Positions 1 to 10,630 of a stretch of DNA of 64,000 nt are shown here, piece after piece; positions within the stretch are counted from its first letter, which is position 1; every line of letters starts with the position of its first letter. The DNA lies in the NCBI GenBank assembly GCA_020631735.1, contig CM036159.1, positions 97,828,701 to 97,892,700 of the forward strand. The letters run 5' to 3'. Under the pieces are notes generated by a model. It was given only the letters and a program-made list of their open reading frames with translations. It ran no database searches and was not told the origin of the DNA. The stretch comes from Saccharum officinarum. Its lineage: Eukaryota > Streptophyta > Magnoliopsida > Poales > Poaceae. A program made the translations under genes and the position numbers.

Positions 1-959
1 ATCCTCACCATGGCATAGATGATAGTCTTCTTTATCCTAGTTCTAAAAAGCTTATGTGGATCTCAGGTAGGTATGAAGAATATAAGAACATACTTGTATT
101 GCATATATTGTAAAGTCAAAATAAAGATCCAAGGAGAAAGATGCCACACTCTTGGATCAAGATATGCATGTGTGTGGAATATATATTTGCTAACCTAATT
201 CTACTATGCTCTTTAGAAACTTGTCTCTCTTATTTTAAACATAAAAACTTTGCTAGAGCATATGGGCTATCTTTTCATACTTTTTTCTTTTTCTCTTTTT
301 TTACTTACTTGAACACTTATCCATTTTTTATACTTTATTTTTGCATAGCCACATACCTCTCTCTTGCACTTGGAATTTGAAGAGAAGACAATTACAAGAA
401 CTCAGAGCATTTATTCCTAACAAATATTTTTGTGTTTTCTCCTAGTGTAGGAGTAAAATATTTTTAAGTGGATGAACAAGCATGTTTTTGCGTACTCCCA
501 GTGTAGGAGTAGCAGATATATGTGGAGTGTACGTGATCTTGATCTTGAAAGCAGGATAAATTTCTTAACAAGGGTCAACAGGGTTTGACCAAACTCAACA
601 CAAACACAAGGAATGAATTGTAGAAGGTTTATCTATCCTATATATGGCTTTGGTTGGACATTGCTTTTACTACTAAGGAGAGGTAATGCTATCTATTTTT
701 ACTTTTGAAATAAAAGTTCTCTAAAGACAAGACATCAAGAATCAAATTCTCTTTATTCTACTATCTCATATTCCTCAACAACTTAAGTAATCATGGAGTA
801 CCTAATAATTAGTTCCCAATAGTAACATATTTACTAGGAAAAGTATTATGTGAGTCTATTCTTAAGTCATGAATTAAATAATTTTCCTGTTTGTTTAAGT
901 GTTTTAACATGTGATTTTCAATTCGGATCGAAATGAAAGACGAAATATATATAATTAAA
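1..959. other. AT-rich stretch without a recognisable gene
   Basis: I see no coding region or RNA gene here. The DNA is AT-rich. It carries a short direct repeat of the form CTCCTAGTGTAGGAGTA near 441-457 and a variant near 496-512. Because a minus-strand Athila-like element lies immediately to the right, part of this stretch may be its 3' LTR, but I could not find an LTR edge or a target duplication. Confidence 0.4.
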
Positions 960-1354
960 GTATATTGGGCTCAAACCTGACCGTGGACGAAGCGAGGCAA
1001 CAAAGGAGGAGGTGGTGGGCCGGCCGGCCATGAGCCTAGCCGTACGGCCACCCATAGGGTCCCCTCGGGGCCTACTTTGTTGTACATGGTCCTCGATCGA
1101 TTATCTTCCGAATTGCATAATTTTCGTGATAAATTTTGTTTTTGTGGTCGCGGTGTGTCACCTCCCACACTTGTTTTCGTGTATATCTTTTCTACACAAC
1201 ATATGGAGACAAACACATACCAAAAATAGAGAGAACAGGTAATCATAACAAAATAATAATAAAAATATGGCACTTTATTCATTCCGAGCTAATAATTTAT
1301 AATCCGAGCAAATGACAAACTTAACTTTAAATTACGAACCCAAATCGAACTAAT

Positions 1355-2044
1355 TTAACACACTTGTGCCTTATTGCTAAGATAACTAAGACATCTACTC
1401 CTTATTCTTATTTTTTCAGAGAGCGCAACTACGATCCTAGTCAACCTATAGATCTCCTTAAGATCATCGGACCGCTGATTCGGCAGGTTGGTGATTGAAC
1501 CGGCTTGGAGCTTGCTAGATATCTTCATAACTTCAACCATCTGGTTGAGAGCATTAAACTTTTCTTCCATCATAGCCATGGTCATTCTAGGATGCTTTGC
1601 TTCTCTCTCAATCTGGGGTACAATAGATCTCTTGCCAGTTTCTCTTGGAGCAACATACTTGACTTGGCTAGGAGGTGCACAAATTCCATCAAGGAAGACG
1701 CGAGAGGTAGCGTACTTTGCACAAGTCACATTCCTGAATCTGTTGGTAGTCACCTTGACGAGCTTCTCATTATCTGCAGCAGGTAGAAACTTGGTGCCTT
1801 GAGGGACAGCGACTTTTGGGTCTTTTAGGAGCAGCTTTGTAGGAGGTGATGGGAGAGCGGGTAGGCGAGCTTGAGCAAAATAAGATTGCTCATAATGACG
1901 ACGTGGAGGAACTGTCGCTAGCTGCTTCAGTGGGATGACAGCGAGAGGCTTGGGATCTAACACAGGGATGATGGCCAGAGCTTCTTCCTTCAACTGGATC
2001 TGGTTGAGGTCAGATCTATAGACGACGATCTCTTTTCCGGCCAT
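1355..2044 (-). CDS. Uncharacterised 229-aa ORF downstream of Athila-like integrase
   Basis: This is an uninterrupted 229-codon ORF starting MAGKEIVVYRSDLNQ. I do not recognise a domain. The N-terminal half is rich in Pro, Leu and Ala, with several PP pairs. The C-terminal half (about residues 150-210) has spaced hydrophobics compatible with a helical or coiled segment. No signal peptide or clear membrane segment is visible, so it does not look like a standard envelope-like protein. Its place between integrase and the presumed 3' LTR fits the extra ORF seen in many Athila elements. A TATAAATA box lies about 90 bp upstream of the ATG, so it may have its own promoter. It is intact although the neighbouring pol is decayed. 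Whether it is expressed is unknown. Confidence 0.5.
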   Translation of the reverse strand: MAGKEIVVYRSDLNQIQLKEEALAIIPVLDPKPLAVIPLKQLATVPPRRHYEQSYFAQARLPALPSPPTKLLLKDPKVAVPQGTKFLPAADNEKLVKVTTNRFRNVTCAKYATSRVFLDGICAPPSQVKYVAPRETGKRSIVPQIEREAKHPRMTMAMMEEKFNALNQMVEVMKISSKLQAGSITNLPNQRSDDLKEIYRLTRIVVALSEKIRIRSRCLSYLSNKAQVC

Positions 2045-2132
2045 TGGAGCTTGGAGATGGAAAGGAGCAGAATTTCTCTAAGGGGAGGAGAGGAGGCTTG
2101 AATAAGATGTGGTTAAAGGAGGCACGGGTATG

Positions 2133-2140
2133 TATTTATA
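2133..2140 (-). promoter_or_regulatory. TATA box upstream of the 229-aa ORF
   Basis: TATAAATA on the minus strand, 93 bp upstream of the ATG at 2044. The spacing suits a plant core promoter with a short leader. Transcription from it is inferred. Confidence 0.4.
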
Positions 2141-2429
2141 TGAGGGTTCGGCTTGCAGAATGGGTCAAGATCTAGGGAGTAATGGATCTGTACGGAAGAA
2201 TATGCGATTTATCGATTAAATCTACATGATTTGGACGAGTAAGGGTGTAGAAGACTCACAAGGATTGAGACAAGGGGGACAAGGAGGTGGGTGGCCGGGC
2301 GGCCCAAGCCTGGCTAGCCGGCCCCACAGGTCATCCCCTCGAAGTGATCTCGTGCGCTGTGTCTTCTATTATTATTTACTACCCGATAAGTATTATTTTA
2401 CATATTTTCTCGTAACGAAAAAAAGATAT

Positions 2430-3440
2430 CTAATATTGAGGCAAAATAATAAAATCTAATTCATCAACTACCTCAGAGGGTCTAATAGGTTCTAGAAAGA
2501 TCTTGAGACGTTGGTCATTTACCTTAAATAATGTACCTTCATCTGTGCGTAGAGTTACCGCTCCATGCGATGACGGGTTTACCACTGTAAATGGTCCTTC
2601 CCATTTGCTCCGTAATTTTTCATGCCCGAATAATTTGACCTTGGAATTAAAAAGTAATACCTTATCTCCGGGTGCAAACTCCTTCTTGATTCTCTTATCA
2701 TGTCTTCTCTTGGTTTTTTCTTTATAAAGCTTTGAACTATGATAAGCTTTTTCTCTCCATTCTTCTAGCTCTGATATTTGCATCTTTCTCTTTTCTCCTG
2801 CAGCTTCAAAATCCATGTTCCAACGCTTAATAGCCCAATGAGCCTTGTGTTCTAGCTCCACAGGTAGATGACAAGTCTTTCCATACATCAATTGATATGG
2901 TGACATACCCAATAGTGTCTTGTAGGCAGTCCGGTAAGCCCAAAGTGCCTCTGGTAAATGATCTTTCCATGCGGTTCTCACCTCATCTACCGTCTTCTGT
3001 AGAATACTCTTGATCTGCTTATTTGATGTCTCTGCTTGGCCACTTGTCTGAGGATGATATGGTGTAGCGATGTTGTGAAGAATTCCATGATCTTTCAAAT
3101 ATAAGTGAAACTTCCTGTCAGCGAAATGTGTTCCTCCATCGCTAATCACCATCCTAGGCATTCCAAACCTTGGGAATATTATTTCTTCAAAGATTTTCTT
3201 GGAATGTCTTGCATCAGCATTCTTGCATGGCATGGCCTCTACCCACTTGGATACATAGTCAACTGCCACCAATATATACTCACAATTCTTTGATTTCGGA
3301 AATGGTCCATCGATTCCCCAAACATCAAAGAGATCTATCTGAAGATTGTTGGTGAGTGGCATGGCATCTCTTATGTTGATGTTTCCAAGCTTCTGACATG
3401 ATACACATCTCTGGATAAAGTTCTTGGTGTCTTCATACAT
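2430..3440 (-). pseudogene. Athila-type integrase fragment of element A
   Basis: A 336-codon stretch encodes most of a retroviral-type integrase. It starts just inside the zinc-binding region (CVSCQKLG supplies the CC pair). The catalytic core has the first Asp in WGID, the second in VISDGG and the Glu in GQAETSN. The region after the core ([15 protein letters not shown], then a Lys-rich stretch and [10 protein letters not shown]) is the usual Athila C-terminal arm. The core has lost residues just after WGID compared with family members, and the start Met is internal to the original polyprotein. Upstream pol sequence to 4224 is broken by stops and frameshifts, so this is part of a dead polyprotein and not a gene of its own. 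Confidence 0.8.
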
Positions 3441-4224
3441 GGTTGGCCAAAAGAATACACTCTGTCAACTTTTTGCATGAGTGCGGAATGCCCCATAATG
3501 ACCTCCATATGGTGATGAGTGGCATTTCTTAATGATTTGAATGCCCTCCTCCGCCGGTACATATCTTCTTAGTAGTCCATCAGCACAAATTCTGAAGAGT
3601 ACAGTGTATCCCATAGGTGTTGATGACTCTCATAAATAAGTTTTCTTTTATTGTTCCCTGGTGCACATACCTGTAACCATAAATTCACAATATCCGAGTA
3701 CAAGGGTCTGATTTTGTTACTTTGAAAAGCATGTCGTCCCTCAGTGAGTCATTAATAGGTAAATTTTTAAATTACATTCAAGATAAGTGATCGGCAACAA
3801 GATTTTCTACTCCCTTTTTATTTTTTATTTCTAAATCAATTTCTTGGAGTAATAAAATCTATCTTATCAAGTGTGGTTTAGCATCTTTATTAGTGAGGCA
3901 AATTTTCAAAGCAGCATGATCGGTATAAATAATAACTTTTGCTCCTACCAAGTAAGATCTAAATCTATCTATAGCAAAAACAACAGTTAGGAGTTCTTTT
4001 TTTAGTTGTTGCATAATTAAGTTGAGCTCCTGTCAGAGTTTTACTAGCATAAGCAATGACATGATGTTTTTATCCTTTTGTCTGTCCTAGAACTGTCCCA
4101 CACATAAGTCACTAGCATCACACATAATTTTTAAAAGGTATTGACAAATCAAGGGGTTGAATGATTGGTGCAGAGATAAGTGCTTCTTTAATAATATTAA
4201 AAGATTTCGAACATGCATCATCAA
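3441..4224 (-). pseudogene. Decayed RNase H / connection region of element A pol
   Basis: Minus-strand translation in shifting frames shows pieces of the RNase H domain: ALISAPIIQPLDLSIPF at about 4200-4130, then YTDHAALKI-like and LLLQEIDLEIKNKKG pieces, ending VENLVADHLS at about 3780. Stops and frame changes interrupt it throughout. The reverse transcriptase that should lie upstream is lost in, or beyond, the gap at 4225-4324. Confidence 0.7.
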
Positions 4225-4324
4225 NNNNNNNNNNNNNNNNNNNNNNNNNNNNNNNNNNNNNNNNNNNNNNNNNNNNNNNNNNNNNNNNNNNNNNNNNNNN
4301 NNNNNNNNNNNNNNNNNNNNNNNN
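4225..4324. other. Assembly gap (100 N)
   Basis: Exactly 100 N, the conventional placeholder for a gap of unknown size. It truncates the reverse transcriptase end of element A. Confidence 0.99.
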
Positions 4325-4361
4325 AAAAATCTCTAAAAAGATAAATAAGTTGTCATCGATA

Positions 4362-4610
4362 TACTCAATCCATCCTAAATTATAAGATGTTTGACTTTTT
4401 GGACACCAAATTTGACCACTCGTCTTATTTAAAAATTTGTGCAAAATATCACTTCTTTTGTCGTGGCTGGGTATGTGGTTTATTAATAAAAGTTCTTCAA
4501 AAATGATATTTAAATTTGATTATGTTTACACAAATTTTTTGAATAAGACGAGTGGTCAAACGTGAAGTCAAAAAAGTCAAACATCTTATAATCTAGGATG
4601 GAGAGAGTAT
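4362..4610. mobile_element. Stowaway-like MITE (Tc1/mariner type)
   Basis: About 250 bp bounded by long imperfect inverted repeats. The left end reads TACTCAATCCATCCTAAATT and the right end, reversed, TACTCTCTCCATCCTAGATT. Both continue into ATAAGATGTTTGACTTTTT. Inner arms also pair (GACCACTCGTCTTATT with AATAAGACGAGTGGTC). The flanking TA dinucleotide matches the Stowaway target duplication. No coding capacity. Confidence 0.85.
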
Positions 4611-5149
4611 ATATTATCAGCCTTGTTTTATAAGCTTCAGACCTGATTCATCTTTTTATGTTTTAGTAATTCGTAGGTACATGGAAACCGTCGAAAATCA
4701 CGGTTACCGCACACCATTTAAAGACTTCAACAAAGGTAACTACTGTTCCTTTTTTGTATATATCAATGCTTTGTAAGTAAGTAAATTGTATTAATTAGTC
4801 CTTTTGACTTTTACTTGCCGCCAATATCAACATGTGCATCGACTCCCCTCCCTCAGCAAGTATACTGCTACTCGCAACATCTTCTATTTGGGAGACGACT
4901 CCATTGCAGATGAGCTGAGCAGCAAGGAAGGAGACGCGGCGGTGTGGCATGGAAAGAGAACGCCCGTGCGACTTCATTTTACGAACTTTACTTTTTTTTG
5001 ATTAATTTCACTTTAAATATCGGTATTTAATTTCACAGTATATATTTGTCTTATCGTGCTATCTATATTTTTAAGTACAGAAGTTTAATTGTCCCGTAGC
5101 AATGTACGAACACGAACCTACGTTAAAGTTAAAAACCAAAAGGCTAGCT
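4611..5149. other. Unassigned intergenic DNA
   Basis: No convincing gene. Short open frames on both strands near 4795-5001 overlap each other and have no recognisable motif. Confidence 0.4.
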
Positions 5150-6133
5150 ACAAGGTACTTCCCTCCACCTCGACTTTCAGTTCAGCATACCTCAAAATCA
5201 AGGATCGGCTGCCGTGGGTGCAGAGATCGGCATGAGTCCCAAACGAAAGGCAGCTGCCAGGTCCGGACCCCACGCAGCGACTCGTAGCCATAGGCGAAGA
5301 GGTGCTAGTTGTCTCCGTAAGGTATGATTGCCGATTTCGACGATGACGTAAACTCGGGCACGTTGGCATGACCATGTCGGGCCTTCAGTGAAGCACATGT
5401 TACCCGTCCTCCTGATAAGGGTACTGCTGCCCAATTTCCCCCGCCAGACCGTGTAGGCGTTTGTGATACATAAAACTTGGGATGCCGGCAGCCACGTCTC
5501 CGGATGGATCAACTTTGGGCCGGAAGGAAGCCACCAAGGGGTCACTTGATGGAGCCGGCACATGCAAGAGAAATGCATACATGCTGATCTCCCATCCCAG
5601 TAAGCAAATATGGCCTGACACAGAAGTACAAAACAAACATCAGAACCACAAACACCTGTACGAATCTCAACAAATTTTCATGGATCTGAAAAAAATGCAA
5701 TTCTAGAAAAAAAAACTTCGTCATTAAGAACTGCATAATACTGTGTTGTCAAACTTTACTGCATCAAATACCTGCTTTGATTGTTATCGGCGTCCCACAT
5801 GCAAGGACCTGCAGAGGCTGAAAGAACCTTCCTGGAACCATTGAAATCAATGACAGAGTGGACGGTATGAACCGGATTTGTAGATAGCCCCGCCATAGAA
5901 TGCAAGGATCTTGCAGTTTGACGGATATCAAATACAAAAAACCATGCCGTTCTGCATAGATCAACAAACTAATTCATATAATATAGCAAAAAAAAAAGAA
6001 ACATAGCAAGCACATCAATAAAGCTTCAGATGAGATAATGAAAGATTAACCTGCAATCCAGCATAAAATACAATGTGAACCAGATAAATACGATGTGAAC
6101 CAGATGGACCTACTGCACATGACCAACCAAGAG
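5150..6133 (-). pseudogene. RFWD3-like WD40/RING E3 ubiquitin ligase pseudogene (C-terminal WD40 part)
   Basis: Minus-strand pieces keep the order and exon structure of the C-terminal WD40 region of a plant RFWD3-type ubiquitin ligase. Exon 6133-6051 ends YAGLQ, with AG and GT borders. Exon 5951-5772 starts NGMVF and continues DIRQTARSLHSMAGLS, then SRKVLSASAGPCMWDAD, with good borders. The last exon (about 5603-5150) carries GDQHVCISLA, LVASFRPKVD, KLGSSTLIRRTGN, SKSAIIPYGDN and YESLRGVRTW. Breaks are clear: an extra T in a T-run at the start of the second exon, several later frame changes, an in-frame stop after YGDN, a CTG in place of the acceptor CAG of the last exon, and a roughly 20-bp tandem duplication in the first. 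Introns are retained, so this is a duplicated gene fragment and not a retrocopy. Family identity is from recognition of the wording and not from a search. Confidence 0.6.
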
Positions 6134-6587
6134 CCTGCACGGTATTATCATAGAGAGAACAAAAAATTAGGTACAATATCTGTATATGTGGTCACCTAAT
6201 TTGCCTATTCAAAGTTTCATCCAATGAGGTTCACCAAGGCGGAAAAAAGTCAAATGTCTACAAAATAAAAAGTATATCTTTAATTTTAAGCAAAGATGGT
6301 AGGGGAGGTCCCAACCAACGTACTACCGTACTCCTATATGCTTATTCTGTTGTAGATTTTACAGGTCACATGAGTCAAAATTTGAGGCGGTATGTTTACT
6401 CATTTATTTATTGTACAACAGATTTTATATGGGCCTTCTTGGAAAAATAAAAGGGAGACAATAGCAGCATTAGGTGCAAAGTGTTTAGAAGCAAGTTGAG
6501 ATAATTACCGGCAAATCCTAATTAAGAGTAACGCTGTCAGTTGTCATGCTGGTTCCAAAATACGTGATTGGGAAGTGTTAGGAAGAA
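6134..6587. other. Intergenic DNA without recognised features
   Basis: AT-rich, no coding region or clear repeat. Part may be intron or flank of the RFWD3-like pseudogene. Confidence 0.4.
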
Positions 6588-6783
6588 GGGAAATTTTGCT
6601 CACGGACATCGTTCAATCATGTAATTTGTCGATGGACACCGCCAAGTCCAAAATTTGCTGAGTACCATTATGCAAATGTGGTTCTTTGCCGCTGGACACC
6701 GTAATCATTAAAATATTCGTTTTCTTGGATTGGGAGAGCGAAAGACACGTGAATAGACTGTACTGCCCTGCCGTCTTCCACCT
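6588..6783. repeat. Left terminal inverted repeat of the MULE
   Basis: Pairs with 7440-7579 plus 17990-18041 read in reverse. Shared landmarks, in order, are GCTCACGGAC, GTTCAATC, GTGGTTCTTTGCC, GGACACCGTA, CATTAAAATATT, GAAAGAC and GAATAGAC. Confidence 0.75.
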
Positions 6784-7439
6784 CCGACTTCACCCTTCTC
6801 TCTCCTCTATGGTCTTCTCTCTCCCCATCAGTTCTTTCTTTGCAAGAACATTTCTCTTCCAATCGCCAGTGCAGGATACGGCCGCACGCGACCGCCGGCC
6901 TCTACTCCTCTTCGTGCTCCCCCAAGGCCACAACGCCAGCAGAGCTCACACTGGCCATCGACAGCGTGGCACTAGGTTCAACTATCGCGTGCTATTGCCG
7001 GATGCACCCGCGGACGTCGCGCTCTGTTAGGTCACCAGGTCACGTGTGCGCACACGAGCACCGAACTCATCTCCGCCGAGGCCACGCTCATCGAGGTTTA
7101 CGCCGCCGCTAGGGTGTAGGCTGCGGCGGAGGGCATCTTCGCTAGCATCACGGCGACGAGAGGAGGGCGCGGAACCTGTTTGTCCACTGCGTTTGGGAGG
7201 CAGCCCGACCTGTCCACCGCGTGCAGCACGATCGGCGCACCGCCTTCTTCATCCGGCAGAGGAGAGGAGGAATCGGATGGAGGCCAAGCAAGCACGCGCA
7301 AGAAGCAGGGGAGGTGCGTCGCAGTCTCCAAGAGCGTCTTCCGCGCCGTGGTCGTCCCGCTATAAGCAGGGGAGCCAAGGCGGCGGCAACAGCGACGTGG
7401 AGGGTGAGCGTCTGAGCAAAGGCAGAGACAGGAGTTGGA
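6784..7439. other. GC-rich core of the MULE, possible captured host sequence
   Basis: About 650 bp of GC-rich DNA between AT-rich inverted repeats. Open frames exist on both strands and none is long enough or distinctive enough to name. One frame near 7068-7160 reads like a piece of an Ala-rich protein (ISAEATLIEVYAAARV, then a stop). Composition and position fit host gene pieces captured by a Pack-MULE, but no donor gene can be named. Confidence 0.35.
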
Positions 7440-7579
7440 AGATGGCTGTAGGGGCATTAGGGTCTATTCATGCGTCTTTCTCTCTCCTAAATCATGGAAA
7501 CAAATATTTTAATGACTACGGTGTCCGGTGGCAAAGAACCACAATTTCATAATGGTAAGCAAATTTTAGAGTTGGCAGT
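7440..7579. repeat. Right terminal inverted repeat of the MULE, inner part
   Basis: Reverse complement matches the inner part of the left repeat. It ends at the Sirevirus target duplication GCAGT (7575-7579). The outer part resumes after the retrotransposon. Confidence 0.75.
7575..7579. repeat. Target site duplication, left copy (GCAGT)
   Basis: Five bases directly before the LTR start TGTAAGG, identical to 17985-17989 after the other LTR end. Confidence 0.9.
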
Positions 7580-8379
7580 TGTAAGGTCCAAATAGGCTAG
7601 AGGGGGGTGAATAGCCTAATTAAAAACTTCTACAAGAATAACTTAACCACAAGTTAGTATGAAAGGTGGCGAAGCAAAAGCACTAGCTCTAACTAATTAA
7701 GCAAGCCACCTACACAAGTCTAGTACAAGGCTATCCACTTAAACACAACAACAACTACAAGCTAGAAACAAGAAGTAATACAAGAGAAGAGCTTTGAGAG
7801 ATTATACCGCTATGTAGAGATGAGGAGTACCAATCAATCAATCACACAAGAGAAATCCTCGGGAAGAGAATAACACAAGAATTTATCTCGAGGTTCACTT
7901 GCTTCCCGGCAAGCTACTCCCCGTTGTGGTGATACACCCACTTGTCGGTTCGTGAGCTAATCGACTATCAAGAGTCGAGCCCTCGGCGGGCGCCACACAA
8001 CCGCACACAAGATGGGGATCCTCCAAGCCACGAGCTCCACTAGAGTATCCAATTCACGAACTCCCGCGGGGAAGGATCAAGAACCCCTTACAACACTTGG
8101 TGAAGGCTCCAACAATCTTCAATTGTGAGCTCAATCACCTCCGCTGCTCCAAGCCGTCTACCGTGTCGGGAAACACGGAAGAGTAACAAGAAATCCGCAG
8201 CAACTCGAAGATCAAGTGCCTCTAGAATGCAACTCTCAAGCAATGCACTTGAATCTCACTCAATCTCACTCAAGATGTGCAACTAATCAAAGAGATGAGT
8301 GGAGGGTTGTTCTCTAGCTCAAAGTATGTCTCTAGGTCTCAAAGTATGCAAGAGTTGCCCTCAAACCCCGACCAACGTC

Positions 8380-8388
8380 TATTTATAA
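8380..8388 (-). promoter_or_regulatory. TATA box in left LTR
   Basis: TTATAAATA on the minus strand, just downstream (in transcription direction) of the palindrome cluster. The same box is at 16761-16769 in the other LTR. Confidence 0.6.
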
Positions 8389-8434
8389 CGAAGGGATACG
8401 CAGCTAGCCGTTACTGGACGACACAGTTCAAATC

Positions 8435-8945
8435 GGGATGACCGGACGCTCCGGTCAGGGTCACTACAGGACAAGCGTGAACAGTGCGCGTCAGAAGTTA
8501 CCGTTGCTATGACCGGACGTGCCCTAGCGTATGACCGGACGTGCTGGTCAACTGACCGGACGCGCCGATCGCTCAGCACCGCGAGCCCGCGAAGCAACGA
8601 CCGGACGCGCCCTAGCGAATGACCGGACGCGACAGCGCCATCGTCCGGTTTGAGTCCAGTAAGCTCCCTCAACGACCGGACGCGTCCGATCGTACGTGAC
8701 CGGACGCGCCGCACGTCCGATCACCACTTCGCTGCTCTCTGCCCCTCTGGACGCCTGACCGGACGCGCTGGTCCCGTGAAGGACCGGACGCGCCGGTCGC
8801 GCGCCCTGCTTCTGCGCACAGGTGAACTGACCGGACGGCTGGTCAAGCCAGACCAGCGTCCGGTCACTCACCCTAGGCACGCTGACCGAATGAACTGACC
8901 GGACGCGCTGGTCAAGCCGTGACCGCGTCTGGTGCAGTGTCCGGT
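8435..8945. repeat. CCGGAC palindrome cluster in the left LTR
   Basis: About twelve spaced near-palindromes of the form GACCGGACGCGCCGGTC or half of it, separated by 10-40 bp of unrelated sequence. Conserved repeated CCGGAC palindromes in the regulatory part of the LTR are a published Sirevirus feature. They are thought to be regulatory. Confidence 0.85.
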
Positions 8946-9519
8946 CACCATAGTGACCTCCGCTCGCCTCCGTTTCTTTTCCGACTTCCGGCGCAATAGA
9001 AAATAGGCGTTTCACTTCCATGTGCATGTGTGTTAGCACCATGTAAATATGCTAACACCACCATGTGCATGTGTGTTAGCATTTCACAATCATTTCTTAA
9101 GGCGTTATGTTAGCTCTTTACTAGATCCTAATGCATATGCTCAAGACATTGATCTAGTGGCACTTGATTTTTGAGCTAACCGTGATTGCCCCTCTTGATA
9201 GTCGGCTATGTATCCTAAACCCGGTCAATCACTTCTCTACTCATCTTAGACCGGCAAAAGGAAAACCCTATGGTTATACCTTTGCCTTGCGCTCTTAGAT
9301 CCTTCTCTTCCACTTGATCATCATGTCCTTCCTTTTATGTGCATCTCCACCATGATCATCATTTCATGTCCATGCACCATCTCTTTGTGATCTTGTGGCC
9401 ACCACTCCTTGCCACATACACCTTCATCACATGTGTTGCTTATGCCTAACTCAAAACACTTAACACATGGCATTAGCAACTTGGTGTCATTAATTACCAA
9501 AACCAAACTTGGGCTTTCA

Positions 9520-10220
9520 ATCTCCCCCTTTTTGGTAATTGATGACAACCATCACAAAGATATGAAATGAAATCAATTTTCAATTTCGATAGTATTAGCT
9601 CCCCCTACATATGTGCTTCCATGAGTTTGGTTCAATTATGCACATATGTATGGATTTGAATTTTGGGAGAGTTACTACTATCAAAATGATGCTAAGGTAT
9701 ATAGAATGGACCTTTGAAGCGTGATACCAATCGGAGTTGCCTTTATATACCATCCTTAGCATCGATGTAGCTAGACACCACTTGTAATACATCACTTGTA
9801 AAGATCACAAACACTTAAAGTACTCCGTGAGATCAATATTAAAAGCAAAGGTGTCTAGATACCACATGTAAAGCTACTCTTAACAAAACATCATTCAAGT
9901 TCTATATCTAGCATACACCATTCAATCATGAATATCGAAATTAAACTTTGCAATGCAACATTTCATCATGTTAATGCACATACAAATGCAACAAATAATT
10001 CATGAGCTTGCTCCCCCTACTTATGTGCTCAAATTTGATTTCTCTCCTCCTTACTATATCTTTTCTCTCCCCCTTACTATATCTTTCTCCCTCTTTGTGA
10101 CTTTTCTATCTTTGTGCTTTCTCTCCCCCTTTTTATATCTTTCTTGCTCTTTGCAATATCTTTGTGACTTTTCTCTCCCCCTTTGTCAACAATCACCAAA
10201 AAGGTGCCAATTTTAGTGAG
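9520..10220 (-). promoter_or_regulatory. Polypurine tracts upstream of the Sirevirus 3' LTR
   Basis: The tract touching the LTR reads AAAAAGGGGGAGAT on the minus strand (9520-9533) and should prime plus-strand synthesis. Further GGGGGAG-type tracts lie near 9600, 10013, 10067, 10126 and 10177. Multiple tracts of this kind in the pol-LTR interval are characteristic of Sireviruses. Confidence 0.8.
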
Positions 10221-10630
10221 AGATAAGTCAATCAATTATGAGGGAGTCCAAAATATGGTTCAACCTAGATCACTTGCCTAGAATATGTAATTCGGTTTGA
10301 TCCAAGGACAAGCTTTTTCACACCTCATAAAGTATAAGGGTTATCTTGACCATGTTGAATTACACATCATGAGCTCATTTTCTAGATTCAACACTAGGTT
10401 TGCAAGCTCATAAACATGTCATATGCTACCACTAGATCAAATAAACATAGAAGCAATAGTGGTACCATATATACATCAAAATCATTTGATTTTCATGAAT
10501 GAGCCTATTTGTCATGCAAATATGTCTATATGTTCTAAACATGTCCTTAGCAAAGTATGAATGATATGCCAAACAACTTTACCTTGCTATGTTGGAGGAG
10601 AGGCATGTCATATAAAAATGTGGGGTGCAC
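10221..10630. other. Noncoding 3' region of the Sirevirus
   Basis: AT-rich, between RNase H and the extra polypurine tracts. No ORF such as the envelope-like gene of some Sireviruses is visible. Confidence 0.6.

Larger units (their letters stand above)
960..4224 (-). mobile_element. Athila-like Ty3/gypsy retrotransposon remnant (element A)
   Basis: On the minus strand the order is RNase H remnant (about 4224-3780), integrase (3440-2430), a GC-rich spacer, then an extra ORF (2044-1355). The integrase wording ([29 protein letters not shown]) and the RNase H end (GVENLVADHLS) are typical of the Athila lineage, in which an additional ORF after pol is common. The right edge runs into an assembly gap, and no LTR boundary, primer site or target duplication was found. 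The left limit is approximate. A diverged GC-rich segment of about 60-70 bp occurs twice, at about 1002-1070 and 2277-2345, flanking the extra ORF. Confidence 0.75.
7580..9519 (-). repeat. 3' LTR of the Sirevirus
   Basis: 1,940 bp from TGTAAGGTCC to GGGCTTTCA. The core (about 8435-8945) is packed with about a dozen copies of GACCGGACGC and its reverse. A minus-strand TATA box lies at 8380-8388. Confidence 0.9.

Noticed and set aside
4118..4444. ORFs running through the N gaps (also 60078-60414)
   Set aside because: Open only because N positions contain no stops.
4795..5001. Overlapping short ORFs on both strands
   Set aside because: No motif, no splice context, and mutually exclusive frames.
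8435..8945. CRISPR-like array
   Set aside because: The repeats are short palindromes with irregular spacing inside a eukaryotic LTR. There is no cas gene and no uniform spacers.
8379..9042. Arg-rich ORFs on both strands in the Sirevirus LTRs (also 16792-17423)
   Set aside because: They arise from the repeated CCGGAC palindromes. They differ between the two LTRs and have no start context or homology.
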